From NCBI RefSeq assembly GCF_009905725.1, contig NZ_JAAAKV010000001.1:372001-436000 (forward strand): a stretch of DNA of 64,000 nt, in the 5' to 3' direction. The stretch's first letter is position 1. Each line of letters opens with the position of its first letter. The translations under genes were made by a program, and so were the position numbers. Source of the stretch: Emticicia sp. CRIBPO. Its GTDB lineage: Bacteria > Bacteroidota > Bacteroidia > Cytophagales > Spirosomataceae. This document shows, piece after piece, positions 43,646 through 52,253 of this stretch. Below the pieces are notes generated by a model that did not search any database, was not told where the DNA came from, and saw nothing but the letters and a program-made list of their open reading frames with translations.

Positions 43646-44415
43646 AAATTAAGACGATTATAACAGCTTTTATTTTTTTTGCTTTTGTTCAGGACGATTA
43701 CCGTGAAATCAAACATGATAGTTTCCAGGCCGGCGAAAGTTTTGATTATAAAGTTAAGTTCGGCATTCTGACCATCGGTGCAGCTAACATTGATGTAGAC
43801 GACAAAATTTACATGGTCAACAGCCGTCCGTGTTATAAAGTAAATGTTTTAGGAAAAACTGCAGGGATTACCGACATTTTCAGGGTTAAAAACACCTACC
43901 GGTCTTATATCGATACTTCCGCCATTGTTCCCCAGAAATTTCTCTACAGTGCCAGGGAAAGGGATTATAAACGTGATCAGACTTTCAGTTTTGACCATCA
44001 GAGCAATCGCGTAACCAAAGTAGAAAAAGACGAAGCCACCAACTATAAGGTGCCTAATAATATCCAGGATGTTATATCGGGCTATTATTTCTTAAGGACT
44101 ATTGATTTTTCCAAACTTAAAATCGGGCAGACAGTCTCCGCTCCTTTGTTTTTTGATGATGAACTCTACAATATGGCCGTCAAATACAATGGCAAAGGCA
44201 GAATCAATACCAAATTCGGTAAGATCGAAGTACTGAAACTCAATCCGATCCTTCCCAAAAACAACCTCTTCAAAGGCGAAGACGCTATCAGAATATGGGT
44301 TTCGAACGACAAAAACCGTGTTCCTATTAAACTTGAGGTTGACTTTTCCGTCGGCACTGCCGTCATGGAGCTTCGTTCCTACAAAGGCGAGAAGCACCCC
44401 TTCAACTGGAACTAA
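43642..44415 (+). CDS. Exported DUF3108 protein
   Basis: The 257-residue protein has a short signal peptide (IITAFIFFAFVQD) and the DUF3108 beta-rich plan: FQAGESFDYKVKFGILTIGAANI, FLYSARERDYKRDQTFSF, then KVEVLKLNPILP-like strands and WVSNDKNRVPIKLEVD. Such proteins are periplasmic and of unknown role, thought to bind lipids or envelope parts. Start overlaps the previous gene's stop, so expression is coupled to the peptidase. Confidence 0.85.
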   Translation: MKIKTIITAFIFFAFVQDDYREIKHDSFQAGESFDYKVKFGILTIGAANIDVDDKIYMVNSRPCYKVNVLGKTAGITDIFRVKNTYRSYIDTSAIVPQKFLYSARERDYKRDQTFSFDHQSNRVTKVEKDEATNYKVPNNIQDVISGYYFLRTIDFSKLKIGQTVSAPLFFDDELYNMAVKYNGKGRINTKFGKIEVLKLNPILPKNNLFKGEDAIRIWVSNDKNRVPIKLEVDFSVGTAVMELRSYKGEKHPFNWN

Positions 44416-44486
44416 AAAATAATTTTACCTTATGCAGTCATTCTGGCTTGATATTCGCATGTAATATCTCAGGCCGAAATTTCACC

Positions 44487-44597
44487 ATGCCAGAGCAAAA
44501 AAGTGGACTTGGTAAAGGTTTTATGTTATTAAGTGGGTACATTTCACAAGTCAGTGTTATTTTTCAGACCATTTGCATTTTAATTAATCAATATTAA
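44487..44597 (+). CDS. Possible small ORF, 36 residues (weak)
   Basis: The frame begins MPEQKSGLGKGFMLLSG and ends in ICILINQY. It has one hydrophobic stretch and resembles the very start of a polysaccharide flippase, so it could be a remnant of one. No ribosome site and no promoter are seen; it lies in the leader region of ugd. Listed as low-confidence. Confidence 0.2.
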   Translation: MPEQKSGLGKGFMLLSGYISQVSVIFQTICILINQY

Positions 44598-44599
44598 TA

Positions 44600-44607
44600 T
44601 ACCTTTG
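44600..44607 (+). promoter_or_regulatory. -7 box of ugd
   Basis: TACCTTTG with a TTTG 24 bases upstream (44572-44575). It implies a leader of about 90 bases. Confidence 0.45.
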
Positions 44608-44702
44608 ATTCCGAAATTCACTCTGTTGTTAAAGTTTATCCTTTAATGAACAAAAAATCTAATTTAAACGAACTGCCTCTGATGGCTTAAAATTTAAATC
44701 GT

Positions 44703-46016
44703 ATGAAAATAGCAGTTGTAGGAACCGGATACGTAGGTCTGGTGACGGGTACTTGTTTTGCAGAAACCGGGAATTATGTAACCTGCGTTGATGTCGATGT
44801 TAAAAAAGTTGAAAAACTCCGTAAAGGTAAAATGACCATTTACGAACCCGGCCTTGATGTTTTGTTCGACAGGAACACCAAAGAAGGCCGTTTGAAATTT
44901 ACAACAGAATTGGCTGAAGGTATTGAAGGGGCTGAAGTGATCTTCCTAGCTCTGCCTACCCCTCCGGGCGAAGATGGCTCAGCTGATTTAAAATATATAC
45001 TTGGCGTGGCAGACGCATTGGGCCACACCATGAAAGAATACGCTGTTATTATTGATAAAAGTACTGTACCGGTAGGAACAGCCGAAAGAGTAAGAGCAGC
45101 TGTGGCAAAGAATGCTACGGTAGAATTCGACGTCATCTCAAACCCTGAATTCTTAAGGGAAGGTGTGGCTGTGGATGATTTTATGAAACCTGACCGCGTG
45201 GTGATCGGGACCAATTCAAACCGTGCCAAAGCGGTGATGGAAAAACTTTATGCTCCTTTGGTCCGCCAGGGTAACCCGATCATTTTTATGGATGAGCGTT
45301 CGGCTGAAATGACCAAATATGCTGCGAATGCATTCCTGGCCATGAAAATCACTTTTATGAACGAAATTGCCAACCTGTGTGAAAAAACAGGGGCTGACGT
45401 AGACAGCGTGCGTAAAGGTATCGGTACAGACAGCAGGATCGGTAAAAGATTCCTTTTTGCAGGTATCGGTTACGGTGGCAGCTGCTTCCCGAAAGACGTG
45501 CAGGCCCTGGCTAAAACAGCCGCCGAATATGATTATGATTTCAAAATTCTGAAATCAGTGATGGGTGTTAATGAAAAACAGAAAACCAAACTTCTGCCAC
45601 GCCTTAAAGCCTATTTCAACGGGGATCTTAAAGGCAAAACCATCGCACTCTGGGGACTGGCATTCAAGCCTCATACAGACGATATCCGTGAGGCCCCGGC
45701 CTTATACAATATTAAGGCTTTGAGAAGAGCTGGTGCCAAGGTGGTGGTATTTGACCCGGAAGCCATGGACAATGTAAAAGGAGAAGTCGGCAAAAAAGTT
45801 AAATATGCCAAAAACCCGTACGACGCCGTAGAAGGTGCTGATGCTCTGATGATTATGACGGAATGGCCTGAATTCAGGACACCGGATTTCGAAAAACTGA
45901 ATGCCAGTTTAAAAAATAAAGTTATATTTGACGGACGTAACCTTTACGAACTTGAGGACATGGCTAAAATGGGGTATGAATACCATTCTATCGGCCGTAA
46001 AACTGTAAAACAATAA
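44703..46016 (+). CDS. ugd: UDP-glucose 6-dehydrogenase
   Basis: The 437-residue enzyme oxidises UDP-glucose to UDP-glucuronate with two NAD. The Rossmann motif is [11 protein letters not shown], the catalytic Cys is in [10 protein letters not shown], and the C-terminal UDP-binding domain has [12 protein letters not shown]. Length fits Ugd; GDP-mannose dehydrogenase is the closest alternative. It is followed after 19 bases by a UDP-glucuronate decarboxylase-like gene, which supports UDP-glucose as substrate. Together they feed UDP-xylose or glucuronate into surface polysaccharides. Confidence 0.93.
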   Translation: MKIAVVGTGYVGLVTGTCFAETGNYVTCVDVDVKKVEKLRKGKMTIYEPGLDVLFDRNTKEGRLKFTTELAEGIEGAEVIFLALPTPPGEDGSADLKYILGVADALGHTMKEYAVIIDKSTVPVGTAERVRAAVAKNATVEFDVISNPEFLREGVAVDDFMKPDRVVIGTNSNRAKAVMEKLYAPLVRQGNPIIFMDERSAEMTKYAANAFLAMKITFMNEIANLCEKTGADVDSVRKGIGTDSRIGKRFLFAGIGYGGSCFPKDVQALAKTAAEYDYDFKILKSVMGVNEKQKTKLLPRLKAYFNGDLKGKTIALWGLAFKPHTDDIREAPALYNIKALRRAGAKVVVFDPEAMDNVKGEVGKKVKYAKNPYDAVEGADALMIMTEWPEFRTPDFEKLNASLKNKVIFDGRNLYELEDMAKMGYEYHSIGRKTVKQ

Positions 46017-46035
46017 TCATACGATTCTCAAAACT

Positions 46036-47007
46036 ATGAAACGAATACTTATTACGGGCGGTGCAGGATTCCTTGGATCACACCTATGCGACAGATTTAT
46101 CAAAGAAGGCTTTCATGTGATTGCCATGGATAATCTGATCACCGGAGATCTCAGAAATATTGAGCACCTTTTCAAATTGCCCAATTTTGAATTTTATCAC
46201 CACGATGTGAGTAAATTCATCCATGTGCCGGGAGATTTACATTATATCCTTCATTTTGCTTCTCCGGCCAGTCCGATTGATTACTTAAAAATTCCGATAC
46301 AAACCCTGAAAGTAGGCTCGTTGGGTATCCACAATTGCCTTGGATTAGCCAGGGTTAAAAATGCCAGGGTACTGATTGCCTCTACTTCTGAAGTCTACGG
46401 TGATCCGCTGGTACACCCTCAGACAGAAGACTACTGGGGACATGTAAACCCTGTTGGCCCGCGTGGTGTATATGACGAAGCCAAGCGTTTCCAGGAAGCC
46501 ATGACCATGGCATACCATACTTTCCATGGCCTTGAAACCAGGATCGTCAGAATTTTCAACACATATGGTCCGCGTATGCGTCTGAATGACGGCCGTGTTT
46601 TACCTGCGTTTATCGGGCAGGCTTTAAGAGGAGAAGACCTTACTATCTTCGGAGACGGAAGCCAGACCAGGTCTTTCTGTTTTGTAGACGACCTTGTGGA
46701 AGGTATTTACCGCCTGTTGCTTTCTGATCATGCACAACCGGTAAACATCGGTAATCCTTCAGAAATAACCATCAAGGAATTTGCTGAAGAAATCATTAAA
46801 CTGACAGGAACGGACCAGAAAGTGGTGTATAAAGACCTGCCTAAAGATGACCCTAAACAAAGACAGCCGGACATTACCAAAGCCAGGCAAATATTGAACT
46901 GGGAACCTAAGTTCAGCCGTGAAGAGGGACTTAAAATAACATATAAATATTTCAAAAACCTTCCGAAGGAACGACTTTTCGACGAAGTGAACCACAGGGA
47001 GTTCTGA
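46036..47007 (+). CDS. UDP-glucuronate decarboxylase / UDP-xylose synthase-like epimerase
   Basis: The 323-residue short-chain dehydrogenase has [12 protein letters not shown] (NAD binding), the active-site YDEAKR, and the UXS-type segments [19 protein letters not shown] and [14 protein letters not shown] converts UDP-glucuronate to UDP-xylose. Its place immediately after ugd, whose product is its substrate, supports this. It ends in a bidirectional terminator. Confidence 0.9.
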   Translation: MKRILITGGAGFLGSHLCDRFIKEGFHVIAMDNLITGDLRNIEHLFKLPNFEFYHHDVSKFIHVPGDLHYILHFASPASPIDYLKIPIQTLKVGSLGIHNCLGLARVKNARVLIASTSEVYGDPLVHPQTEDYWGHVNPVGPRGVYDEAKRFQEAMTMAYHTFHGLETRIVRIFNTYGPRMRLNDGRVLPAFIGQALRGEDLTIFGDGSQTRSFCFVDDLVEGIYRLLLSDHAQPVNIGNPSEITIKEFAEEIIKLTGTDQKVVYKDLPKDDPKQRQPDITKARQILNWEPKFSREEGLKITYKYFKNLPKERLFDEVNHREF

Positions 47008-47012
47008 TAAAT

Positions 47013-47043
47013 AAAAAAACCTCACTTAAAGTGAGGTTTTTTT
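47013..47043. terminator. Terminator after the UDP-sugar gene pair, bidirectional
   Basis: ACCTCACT pairs with AGTGAGGT around a three-base loop, with A and T tracts on either side. Confidence 0.93.
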
Positions 47044-47059
47044 ATGTCTTATGCTGAAA

Positions 47060-47968
47060 TCAGGCATAACCCCATTTCTTCATTACATCATAATTCTCTT
47101 TCATACAAGCCACAGGATCTTTGCCCTGGTATGACTCCTGCTCAATGATCAGGTAGAAAGTCGGTCCGGCGTTAACACTCGTTTTAAGGATTTCCTGAAC
47201 ACCGATAATGCCTGTGCCCAGAATACCGCTTTCGTGACCACCTTTACCATTATCCACTTCATCCTTAACATGAAGCAATTCAAATCTTCCCGGATATTGC
47301 TTAAGCAGCTCCATCGCTCTGCCGCCGCCACCATACATATTACCGATGTCCAGTTGCTGGGCCACCAGCTTAGGGTCTGTGTTTTCAAGAATAATATCAT
47401 ATACCCTCTTGCTGGTCAGCTTAAGACTGAATTCAAAATCATGGTTATGATATCCGTATCTGATGCCTTGTTTCTTGCAGTATTCCCCGCAAACATTGAA
47501 GGCGTCCATAAATTGCTTTAAATCGTCGAAGTTCTTCCGCAGTGACACATCCAGCCATGGGCTGATGATGTATTTCTGACCGGCCTTTACAGAGTCCTCA
47601 ACCGTTGTTTTCCAAACGTCTGCGAGCTCTTTTTTATCAAAATTCCAATGTTGTTTTCCAAAAACAGAGTGGCCGCTTTGCATGGTCATGCCATTATCAG
47701 CCAGTATTTTCTTCCATTCTTCAGGAGAATGGCCGTAGAACTGTCTTTTCTGATCGTTGTAACCTGCGTGCTCGCAGTCCTTATAGCCAATTTTACTTAA
47801 AGCTTTGATGGTTCCGACCGGGTCGGTCTTCATATGGTCTCTGATGGAGTACAGCTGAAGACTCAGAAGGGTTTTCTTCTTAGCCAGTTCAGCTACTGCC
47901 TCGGAGGTTAAAAATGATGCACTTAACAGGCCCAGGCCCGTATTTCTAACAAAATCTCGTCTTTTCAT
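47060..47968 (-). CDS. Exported sugar phosphate isomerase/epimerase-like TIM barrel
   Basis: The 302-residue protein has a Tat-like signal (KRRDFVRNTGLGLLSASF) and a xylose-isomerase-like TIM barrel. Typical pieces are LSLQLYSIRDHM, YGYHNHDFEF, QLDIGNMY, and FELLHVKDE with the metal-binding Glu/Asp/His. Relatives act as sugar or inositol epimerases; in Bacteroidota many are exported and linked to glycan use. Substrate unknown. It stands alone. Confidence 0.87.
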   Translation of the reverse strand: MKRRDFVRNTGLGLLSASFLTSEAVAELAKKKTLLSLQLYSIRDHMKTDPVGTIKALSKIGYKDCEHAGYNDQKRQFYGHSPEEWKKILADNGMTMQSGHSVFGKQHWNFDKKELADVWKTTVEDSVKAGQKYIISPWLDVSLRKNFDDLKQFMDAFNVCGEYCKKQGIRYGYHNHDFEFSLKLTSKRVYDIILENTDPKLVAQQLDIGNMYGGGGRAMELLKQYPGRFELLHVKDEVDNGKGGHESGILGTGIIGVQEILKTSVNAGPTFYLIIEQESYQGKDPVACMKENYDVMKKWGYA

Positions 47969-48065
47969 CTGGTAAAATATTAAGGTTGATTCGGAAAAAT
48001 AAAAATATGCAATATTTTATAATTTTTAGTACACAAATCAGATTAATATTTTGCTTACGGAAAGC

Positions 48066-49880
48066 TCAGGATTCATTCTCCAGGAACTCCCTGATTCTCC
48101 TGGCTTTGTCTTTTCCGAGCAAAGTATTCAGCTCTTCCTCCGATGCACTTTTGATGTTGCTGATGGTCTTAAAATGTTTAAGCACTTTGGTAGCAGTGGT
48201 TTTACCAATGCCCGGAGCGGATTCGAGCGAACTGATCAGGAAGTTATTGCTTCTGCGGTTGCGGTGATGTGTAATCCCGAACCGGTGGGCTTCATCCCTG
48301 CATCGCTGTATAAGTTTGAGGGATTCCGATTTTTTATCGATGTAAATCGGCAGGTTATCTTCCGGAAAATAGATTTCTTCCAGGCGTTTGGCAATGCCGA
48401 TGATAGGGATTTTGCCATAAAGTCCCACTTGTTTCAGGGCGTCGCATGCAGCCGAAAGCTGCCCTTTTCCCCCGTCAATGATGATCAGGTTTGGCAACTC
48501 GGCTTTTTCTTCCACCAACCTGCTGTATCGTCTGAACACCACTTCCCGCATGGTGGCAAAATCATCAGGCCCTACCACTGTTTTAGGAATATAATGGCGG
48601 TAGTCACGGGTAGATGGCTGCCCGTTGATAAAACAAACCATGGCCGACACCGGATTAGTACCCTGGATATTGGAGTTATCAAAACACTCAATATGCCTCG
48701 GCAGGTCTACCAGACGCAGGTCCTGTTTCAGTTTGATCAGGACCCGGTCTTTTTTATTGGTGGCCCCGCTGGCCGCGATGGCGTCTCTTTCAGCCTTTTC
48801 ATGTCTGTAAAACATGACATTCCGCAGCGACATCTCCAGCAGTTTCTTTTTATCACCTATCTGAGGGATGGTAATCTGGGCTTTAAAATCAATGTCCGGG
48901 TTGATATTGGAAATGATTTCTTTGGCCTCACTTTCATATTTGACACGGAGATCAAAAATAACAATGCTTAAAATCTCCTCGTCCGTTTCTTCCAGCTTCT
49001 TCTTCACTTCCAGCGTCTGGGTCCTGATGATGGTTCCGTTGACCACCTTCAGATAATTGACATAGGCTGCCGTATCATCCGACTGTATGCTGAACACATC
49101 AGCGTCATTGATAGAGGGATTGACAACAGTAGCCTTGCTCTGGTAGTTTTCAAGGAAGTCAAGCTTCAGTTTGAACTGATGGGCATCTTCAAAAGCCATT
49201 TTAGCAGCAGACTCCTGCATCCTGGCCTTAAAATACACTTTCGCCGGACTGATGTTCCCTTTCAAAATATGATGTACCTGGTCTATCTCCTTCTGATATT
49301 CAGCTTCTGCCTGCAGCCCTTCACATGGCCCTTTACAGTTACCGATGTGGTACTCAAGACACACCTTGAATTTCCCGGCTTCCACATTTTCTTCGGACAA
49401 GTTATACTTGCAGGTCCTGATGGTATAAAGCTGGGTAAACATATCCAGCAAAGCATGCATCGCCTTGGCATTCACGTACGGACCGTACATTTTCCCTTTC
49501 TCCTTGTCTTCTATCCGCCTGGTGGTAATTACCCGTGGAAATCTTTCATGGGTTACACATACATACGGGTAAGTCTTATCATCCCTTAAAAGAATGTTGT
49601 ACTTCGGCTGAAGTTCCTTTATCAAAGTGTTTTCAAGCAGCAGGGCATCCCATTCTGAATGAACGACGGTATACTCCAGCTTCCTGATCATCTGCACCAG
49701 CCGCCTGGTCTTCCGGTCGTTCCGGTCATAGTTATAGAAATAACTGCTGATCCTGTTTTTAAGGCTTTTGGCTTTACCTACATAGATGATCTCATCCGAC
49801 TCATCGAAATATTTATATATTCCGGGTTCAGTGGGAAGCAAAGGCAAAACAGATTTATAATCGAACTTTATTTCAGACAT
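48066..49880 (-). CDS. uvrC: Excinuclease ABC subunit C
   Basis: The 604-residue protein has the GIY-YIG nuclease (GIYKYFDESDEIIYVGKAKS), a UVR motif region near 200-230, the RNase H-like endonuclease (IECFDNSNIQGTNPVSAMV) and a C-terminal helix-hairpin-helix (APGIGKTTATKVLKHF). With UvrA and UvrB it cuts on both sides of DNA damage. Length is normal. It is monocistronic on the minus strand. Confidence 0.96.
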   Translation of the reverse strand: MSEIKFDYKSVLPLLPTEPGIYKYFDESDEIIYVGKAKSLKNRISSYFYNYDRNDRKTRRLVQMIRKLEYTVVHSEWDALLLENTLIKELQPKYNILLRDDKTYPYVCVTHERFPRVITTRRIEDKEKGKMYGPYVNAKAMHALLDMFTQLYTIRTCKYNLSEENVEAGKFKVCLEYHIGNCKGPCEGLQAEAEYQKEIDQVHHILKGNISPAKVYFKARMQESAAKMAFEDAHQFKLKLDFLENYQSKATVVNPSINDADVFSIQSDDTAAYVNYLKVVNGTIIRTQTLEVKKKLEETDEEILSIVIFDLRVKYESEAKEIISNINPDIDFKAQITIPQIGDKKKLLEMSLRNVMFYRHEKAERDAIAASGATNKKDRVLIKLKQDLRLVDLPRHIECFDNSNIQGTNPVSAMVCFINGQPSTRDYRHYIPKTVVGPDDFATMREVVFRRYSRLVEEKAELPNLIIIDGGKGQLSAACDALKQVGLYGKIPIIGIAKRLEEIYFPEDNLPIYIDKKSESLKLIQRCRDEAHRFGITHHRNRRSNNFLISSLESAPGIGKTTATKVLKHFKTISNIKSASEEELNTLLGKDKARRIREFLENES

Positions 49881-50296
49881 ACATTATTTCAGAATCCGGA
49901 AGATCAATAAAACAGACACTAAATTAACATGTTTTTCTTTTGCCTGCTCAAAACTTTCAGCAAAGATGTCAAATGAAATTTATTTGAAAAAAAATCTGCA
50001 AAAACATGGGTTAACAATTAATTCATATTGCATTACTTATCAGCACTTTATCATAAAACAACACCACATCTCCCATCTTTATTTTAAAAATGAACTTCAA
50101 AAGGCCGTTACTTTTTAAAGCTTCGGACGTCTTAATTTAAACCATCCGGCATACAGTTTTCCTGGAAACCACCCTGATGTCAAAAGAACCTGAAGCTGCA
50201 GCTCCGGTTTTTTTACACCTGTTTCCGGGGATGCCATTTTACCGGATGGCCGGACGAAATCAACCTTTCCTCCAGTGACTAAATTTCACCTGTGCT
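49881..50296. other. Intergenic region upstream of the HprK-like gene
   Basis: About 0.4 kb without a recognised gene. It contains a 33-codon frame (50177-50278, MSKEPEAAAPVFLHLFPG) and a 16-codon frame from 50090; neither has a ribosome site or looks like a known precursor peptide. No -7 box or terminator is clear. Confidence 0.6.
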
Positions 50297-51115
50297 ATGA
50301 CTTTTAAACTTTATTTTGGCTTTGGCCTGAACATTTATACCAACTATAAATGGCCCACCCTTTTTCCCATAGAAAAAGAGATTTCAAATAAAGAATCGGT
50401 TACTATAAAGGTGAATACCGCAGAAATGCACCATAAAAAGTCAGTGCAACCCGAACCGGGATCCGTTCCGGAAAAAGGAAAACAAACCATCTTTTTTCAT
50501 CACAAAAACCTGGGGAGTTTGAATGCATACTATGGTCAGAAGGTTGAGATCACTCCACTGAAAAGATTAAGAGAAAAATCAAAAAACTTACTCTTTAACT
50601 GTGGAATTGCGACATTATTACATCAAAAAGGCCACCTGGTGCTCCATGGAACCCATCTGGTTTTCAACGGCAAAAGCATCTTATTCATGGGACGGGAGGA
50701 GCATCAGAACGGAATGATTAAAAACTGTATAAAATCGGGGGGACAGGTTATCTCAGAAAAAATATCTGTGGTTTCATTTCTGAATGATGAGCCGTTTATG
50801 ATACCGTCATGTTCAGTGAATACTGACACCCTGATAGAAGATCAGCTCCTTCTGAAAGATATAAAACTGGATTACATATGCTTTTTATGTCCTGACGCCT
50901 CATTCAGTCCGTATCATATGCCAAAGTTTGAAGCTTTTAAAAAGGTATTTTATGAATTCTATCTTAAGCTGGAAAGTAAACATGAGAATGTAATGGTGGT
51001 GCATTTCAGAAATGTCGAAAAACTGCTTAACATGATCAATGTTTATCAGTTAAAACCGCCTGAAAGGGAAGCTGACCTGCACCTCACAGCAGAAAGCCTG
51101 TCCCGGATCAAATAA
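50297..51115 (+). CDS. HprK-related protein with a destroyed P-loop (pseudokinase)
   Basis: The 272-residue protein follows the plan of HPr-kinase-like proteins found in lasso-peptide and related clusters: an N-terminal FGFGLNIYTNYKWPTLFP domain, then the kinase-like core HLVLHGTHLVFNGKSILFMG. Where active members have a GxxGxGKST loop, this one reads GREEHQNGMI, and the later conserved Asp pair (LSDD) is replaced by ISEK. ATP binding is therefore unlikely. The gene is followed by a truncated asparagine-synthetase-like gene. The two suggest a decayed or repurposed peptide-modification locus. The family call rests on the overall pattern and is moderate; the loss of the P-loop is clear if the call is right. 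Confidence 0.6.
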   Translation: MTFKLYFGFGLNIYTNYKWPTLFPIEKEISNKESVTIKVNTAEMHHKKSVQPEPGSVPEKGKQTIFFHHKNLGSLNAYYGQKVEITPLKRLREKSKNLLFNCGIATLLHQKGHLVLHGTHLVFNGKSILFMGREEHQNGMIKNCIKSGGQVISEKISVVSFLNDEPFMIPSCSVNTDTLIEDQLLLKDIKLDYICFLCPDASFSPYHMPKFEAFKKVFYEFYLKLESKHENVMVVHFRNVEKLLNMINVYQLKPPEREADLHLTAESLSRIK

Positions 51116-51305
51116 TACAACCATAAAATGAAAATACACCATCAGACAAGGCTGAATATTGCCCCTTTTTGTCTCCCTGAAACCGGATAAGAAACCGAAA
51201 CACAAAGGAAACTACTGCTTGCCAGTAACATCAAAATCTAACGGTCACAATATTTCACTTGAACTATTTCTGACGATCAACAACGACTGTAAAATTTACA
51301 TAACC

Positions 51306-52043
51306 ATGCCAAGTATATGTGGAATTATCTATTTTGAAAACGGACATCTTATCACCAATGAACTTGATCTGATGGCTGATGTGCTTCAGAAAAATCCTTC
51401 TGACACAATGGTCTCACACAAGGAACCTTCAGCTGCGTTATTGAAAATAAACACGGAGAAACAAGATTCGGGAAGTGATTTTTTCAGACTTCCCTCGGGT
51501 GAAATCGCGTTTTCAAACGCCAGACTCGACAACAGCCAGGAACTCGCCAGGCTCCTGCATATCAAACCGGACAAAGCAAACAGGATCAACGACACGGAAA
51601 TCATTGCGAAAGCTTACCGCAAATACGGAAACAATTGTATTGATATGCTGAAAGGCAGCTATGCTTTTGCCATATATGACCCTGCAAGTCAACGATTTAC
51701 CCTCGGACGAGATCAGGAAGGCAAAAACCAGTTATTCTATGCTTACAAAAGACAAAAATACCTGGCTTTTTCCACCGACATCCAGGCTCTTTTGTGTTTG
51801 CCGGCTGTAGAAGAAAAACTCGACGGGCATCAAATGGTCAAATTTGTACTTTCGCTTGAAAAACATACTTTCCCTGAAGACCAGAATACATTATACAGGA
51901 ACATTTACAGTATCCAGCAGGGGAACTGCCTGGAAATAAACAGGAACAGTGTCTGGACGAAGATATGCACCAACCCTAAAGATATAAGCGGCACGGATAA
52001 GTGTTTGAATGCAGATTTTGGTTTCTGGCCAAAAAACGCCTGA
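51306..52043 (+). pseudogene. Asparagine-synthetase-like / lasso-cyclase-like N-terminal domain, truncated
   Basis: The 245-residue product aligns by eye with the glutaminase-like N-terminal domain of asparagine synthetases and lasso cyclases: MPSICGIIYFENG, RLPSGEIAFSNARLDNSQEL, INDTEIIAKAYRKYG, and GSYAFAIYDPASQRFTLGRDQEGKNQLFY. It then stops (SGTDKCLNADFGFWPKNA) before the ATP-binding synthetase domain, so it cannot make an amide or close a peptide ring alone. The catalytic Cys that must be residue 2 is replaced by Pro. The start is taken at the ATG at 51306; an upstream TTG frame adds 49 residues of unlikely sequence. It may be a remnant, or a stand-alone binding domain; the open frame and lack of stops argue it is still made. 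Confidence 0.62.
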
Positions 52044-52045
52044 GA

Positions 52046-52183
52046 TCATTCACAGTTAATAAGTCCTTTTGTCACCAGGTAAGGCAAGACAATATAAAGG
52101 GTTACTCCTTTGATCAAGAAGAAAAAGAAGCCAGCCCAGCCCATCTTTTTGAGCCACATTAATATTTTTTCCTTTCTGTTCAT
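52046..52183 (-). CDS. Small membrane protein, 45 residues
   Basis: The frame starts MNRKEKILMWLKKMGWAGFF and ends in LVTKGLINCE. A short basic amphipathic start precedes one long hydrophobic span (GFFFFLIKGVTLYIVLPYLV). It lies just downstream of the dipeptidyl peptidase IV gene on the same strand, beyond that gene's terminator. Small proteins with this plan are conserved in Bacteroidota and are sometimes mislabelled as alanyl-tRNA synthetase. No function is known. It ends three bases past the stop of the truncated cyclase-like gene on the other strand. Confidence 0.7.
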   Translation of the reverse strand: MNRKEKILMWLKKMGWAGFFFFLIKGVTLYIVLPYLVTKGLINCE

Positions 52184-52198
52184 CTTCACACGAAATCT

Positions 52199-52236
52199 TA
52201 AAAAACCGGTTCAGATTATATTAACCAATTGAACCG
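52199..52236 (-). terminator. Terminator of the dipeptidyl peptidase IV gene
   Basis: CCGGTTCA (minus strand) pairs with TGAACCGG around a 16-base loop, followed by T residues on the minus strand. It may allow partial readthrough into the small membrane protein gene. Confidence 0.8.
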
Positions 52237-52253
52237 GCTTTTAGTTTGATCCT

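Noticed and set aside
48051-48971. 306-codon frame opposite uvrC
   Set aside because: Antisense to a well-supported uvrC; the translation has no domain and is Phe/His-rich as expected of a shadow.
50177-50278. 33-codon frame before the HprK-like gene as a RiPP precursor
   Set aside because: No leader motif of known lasso precursors, no Gly plus Asp/Glu ring pattern, and no ribosome site. It cannot be called a precursor.
51128-51190. 20-codon frame between the HprK-like and cyclase-like genes as a precursor peptide
   Set aside because: Very short, no ribosome site and no core-peptide features (MKIHHQTRLNIAPFCLPETG).
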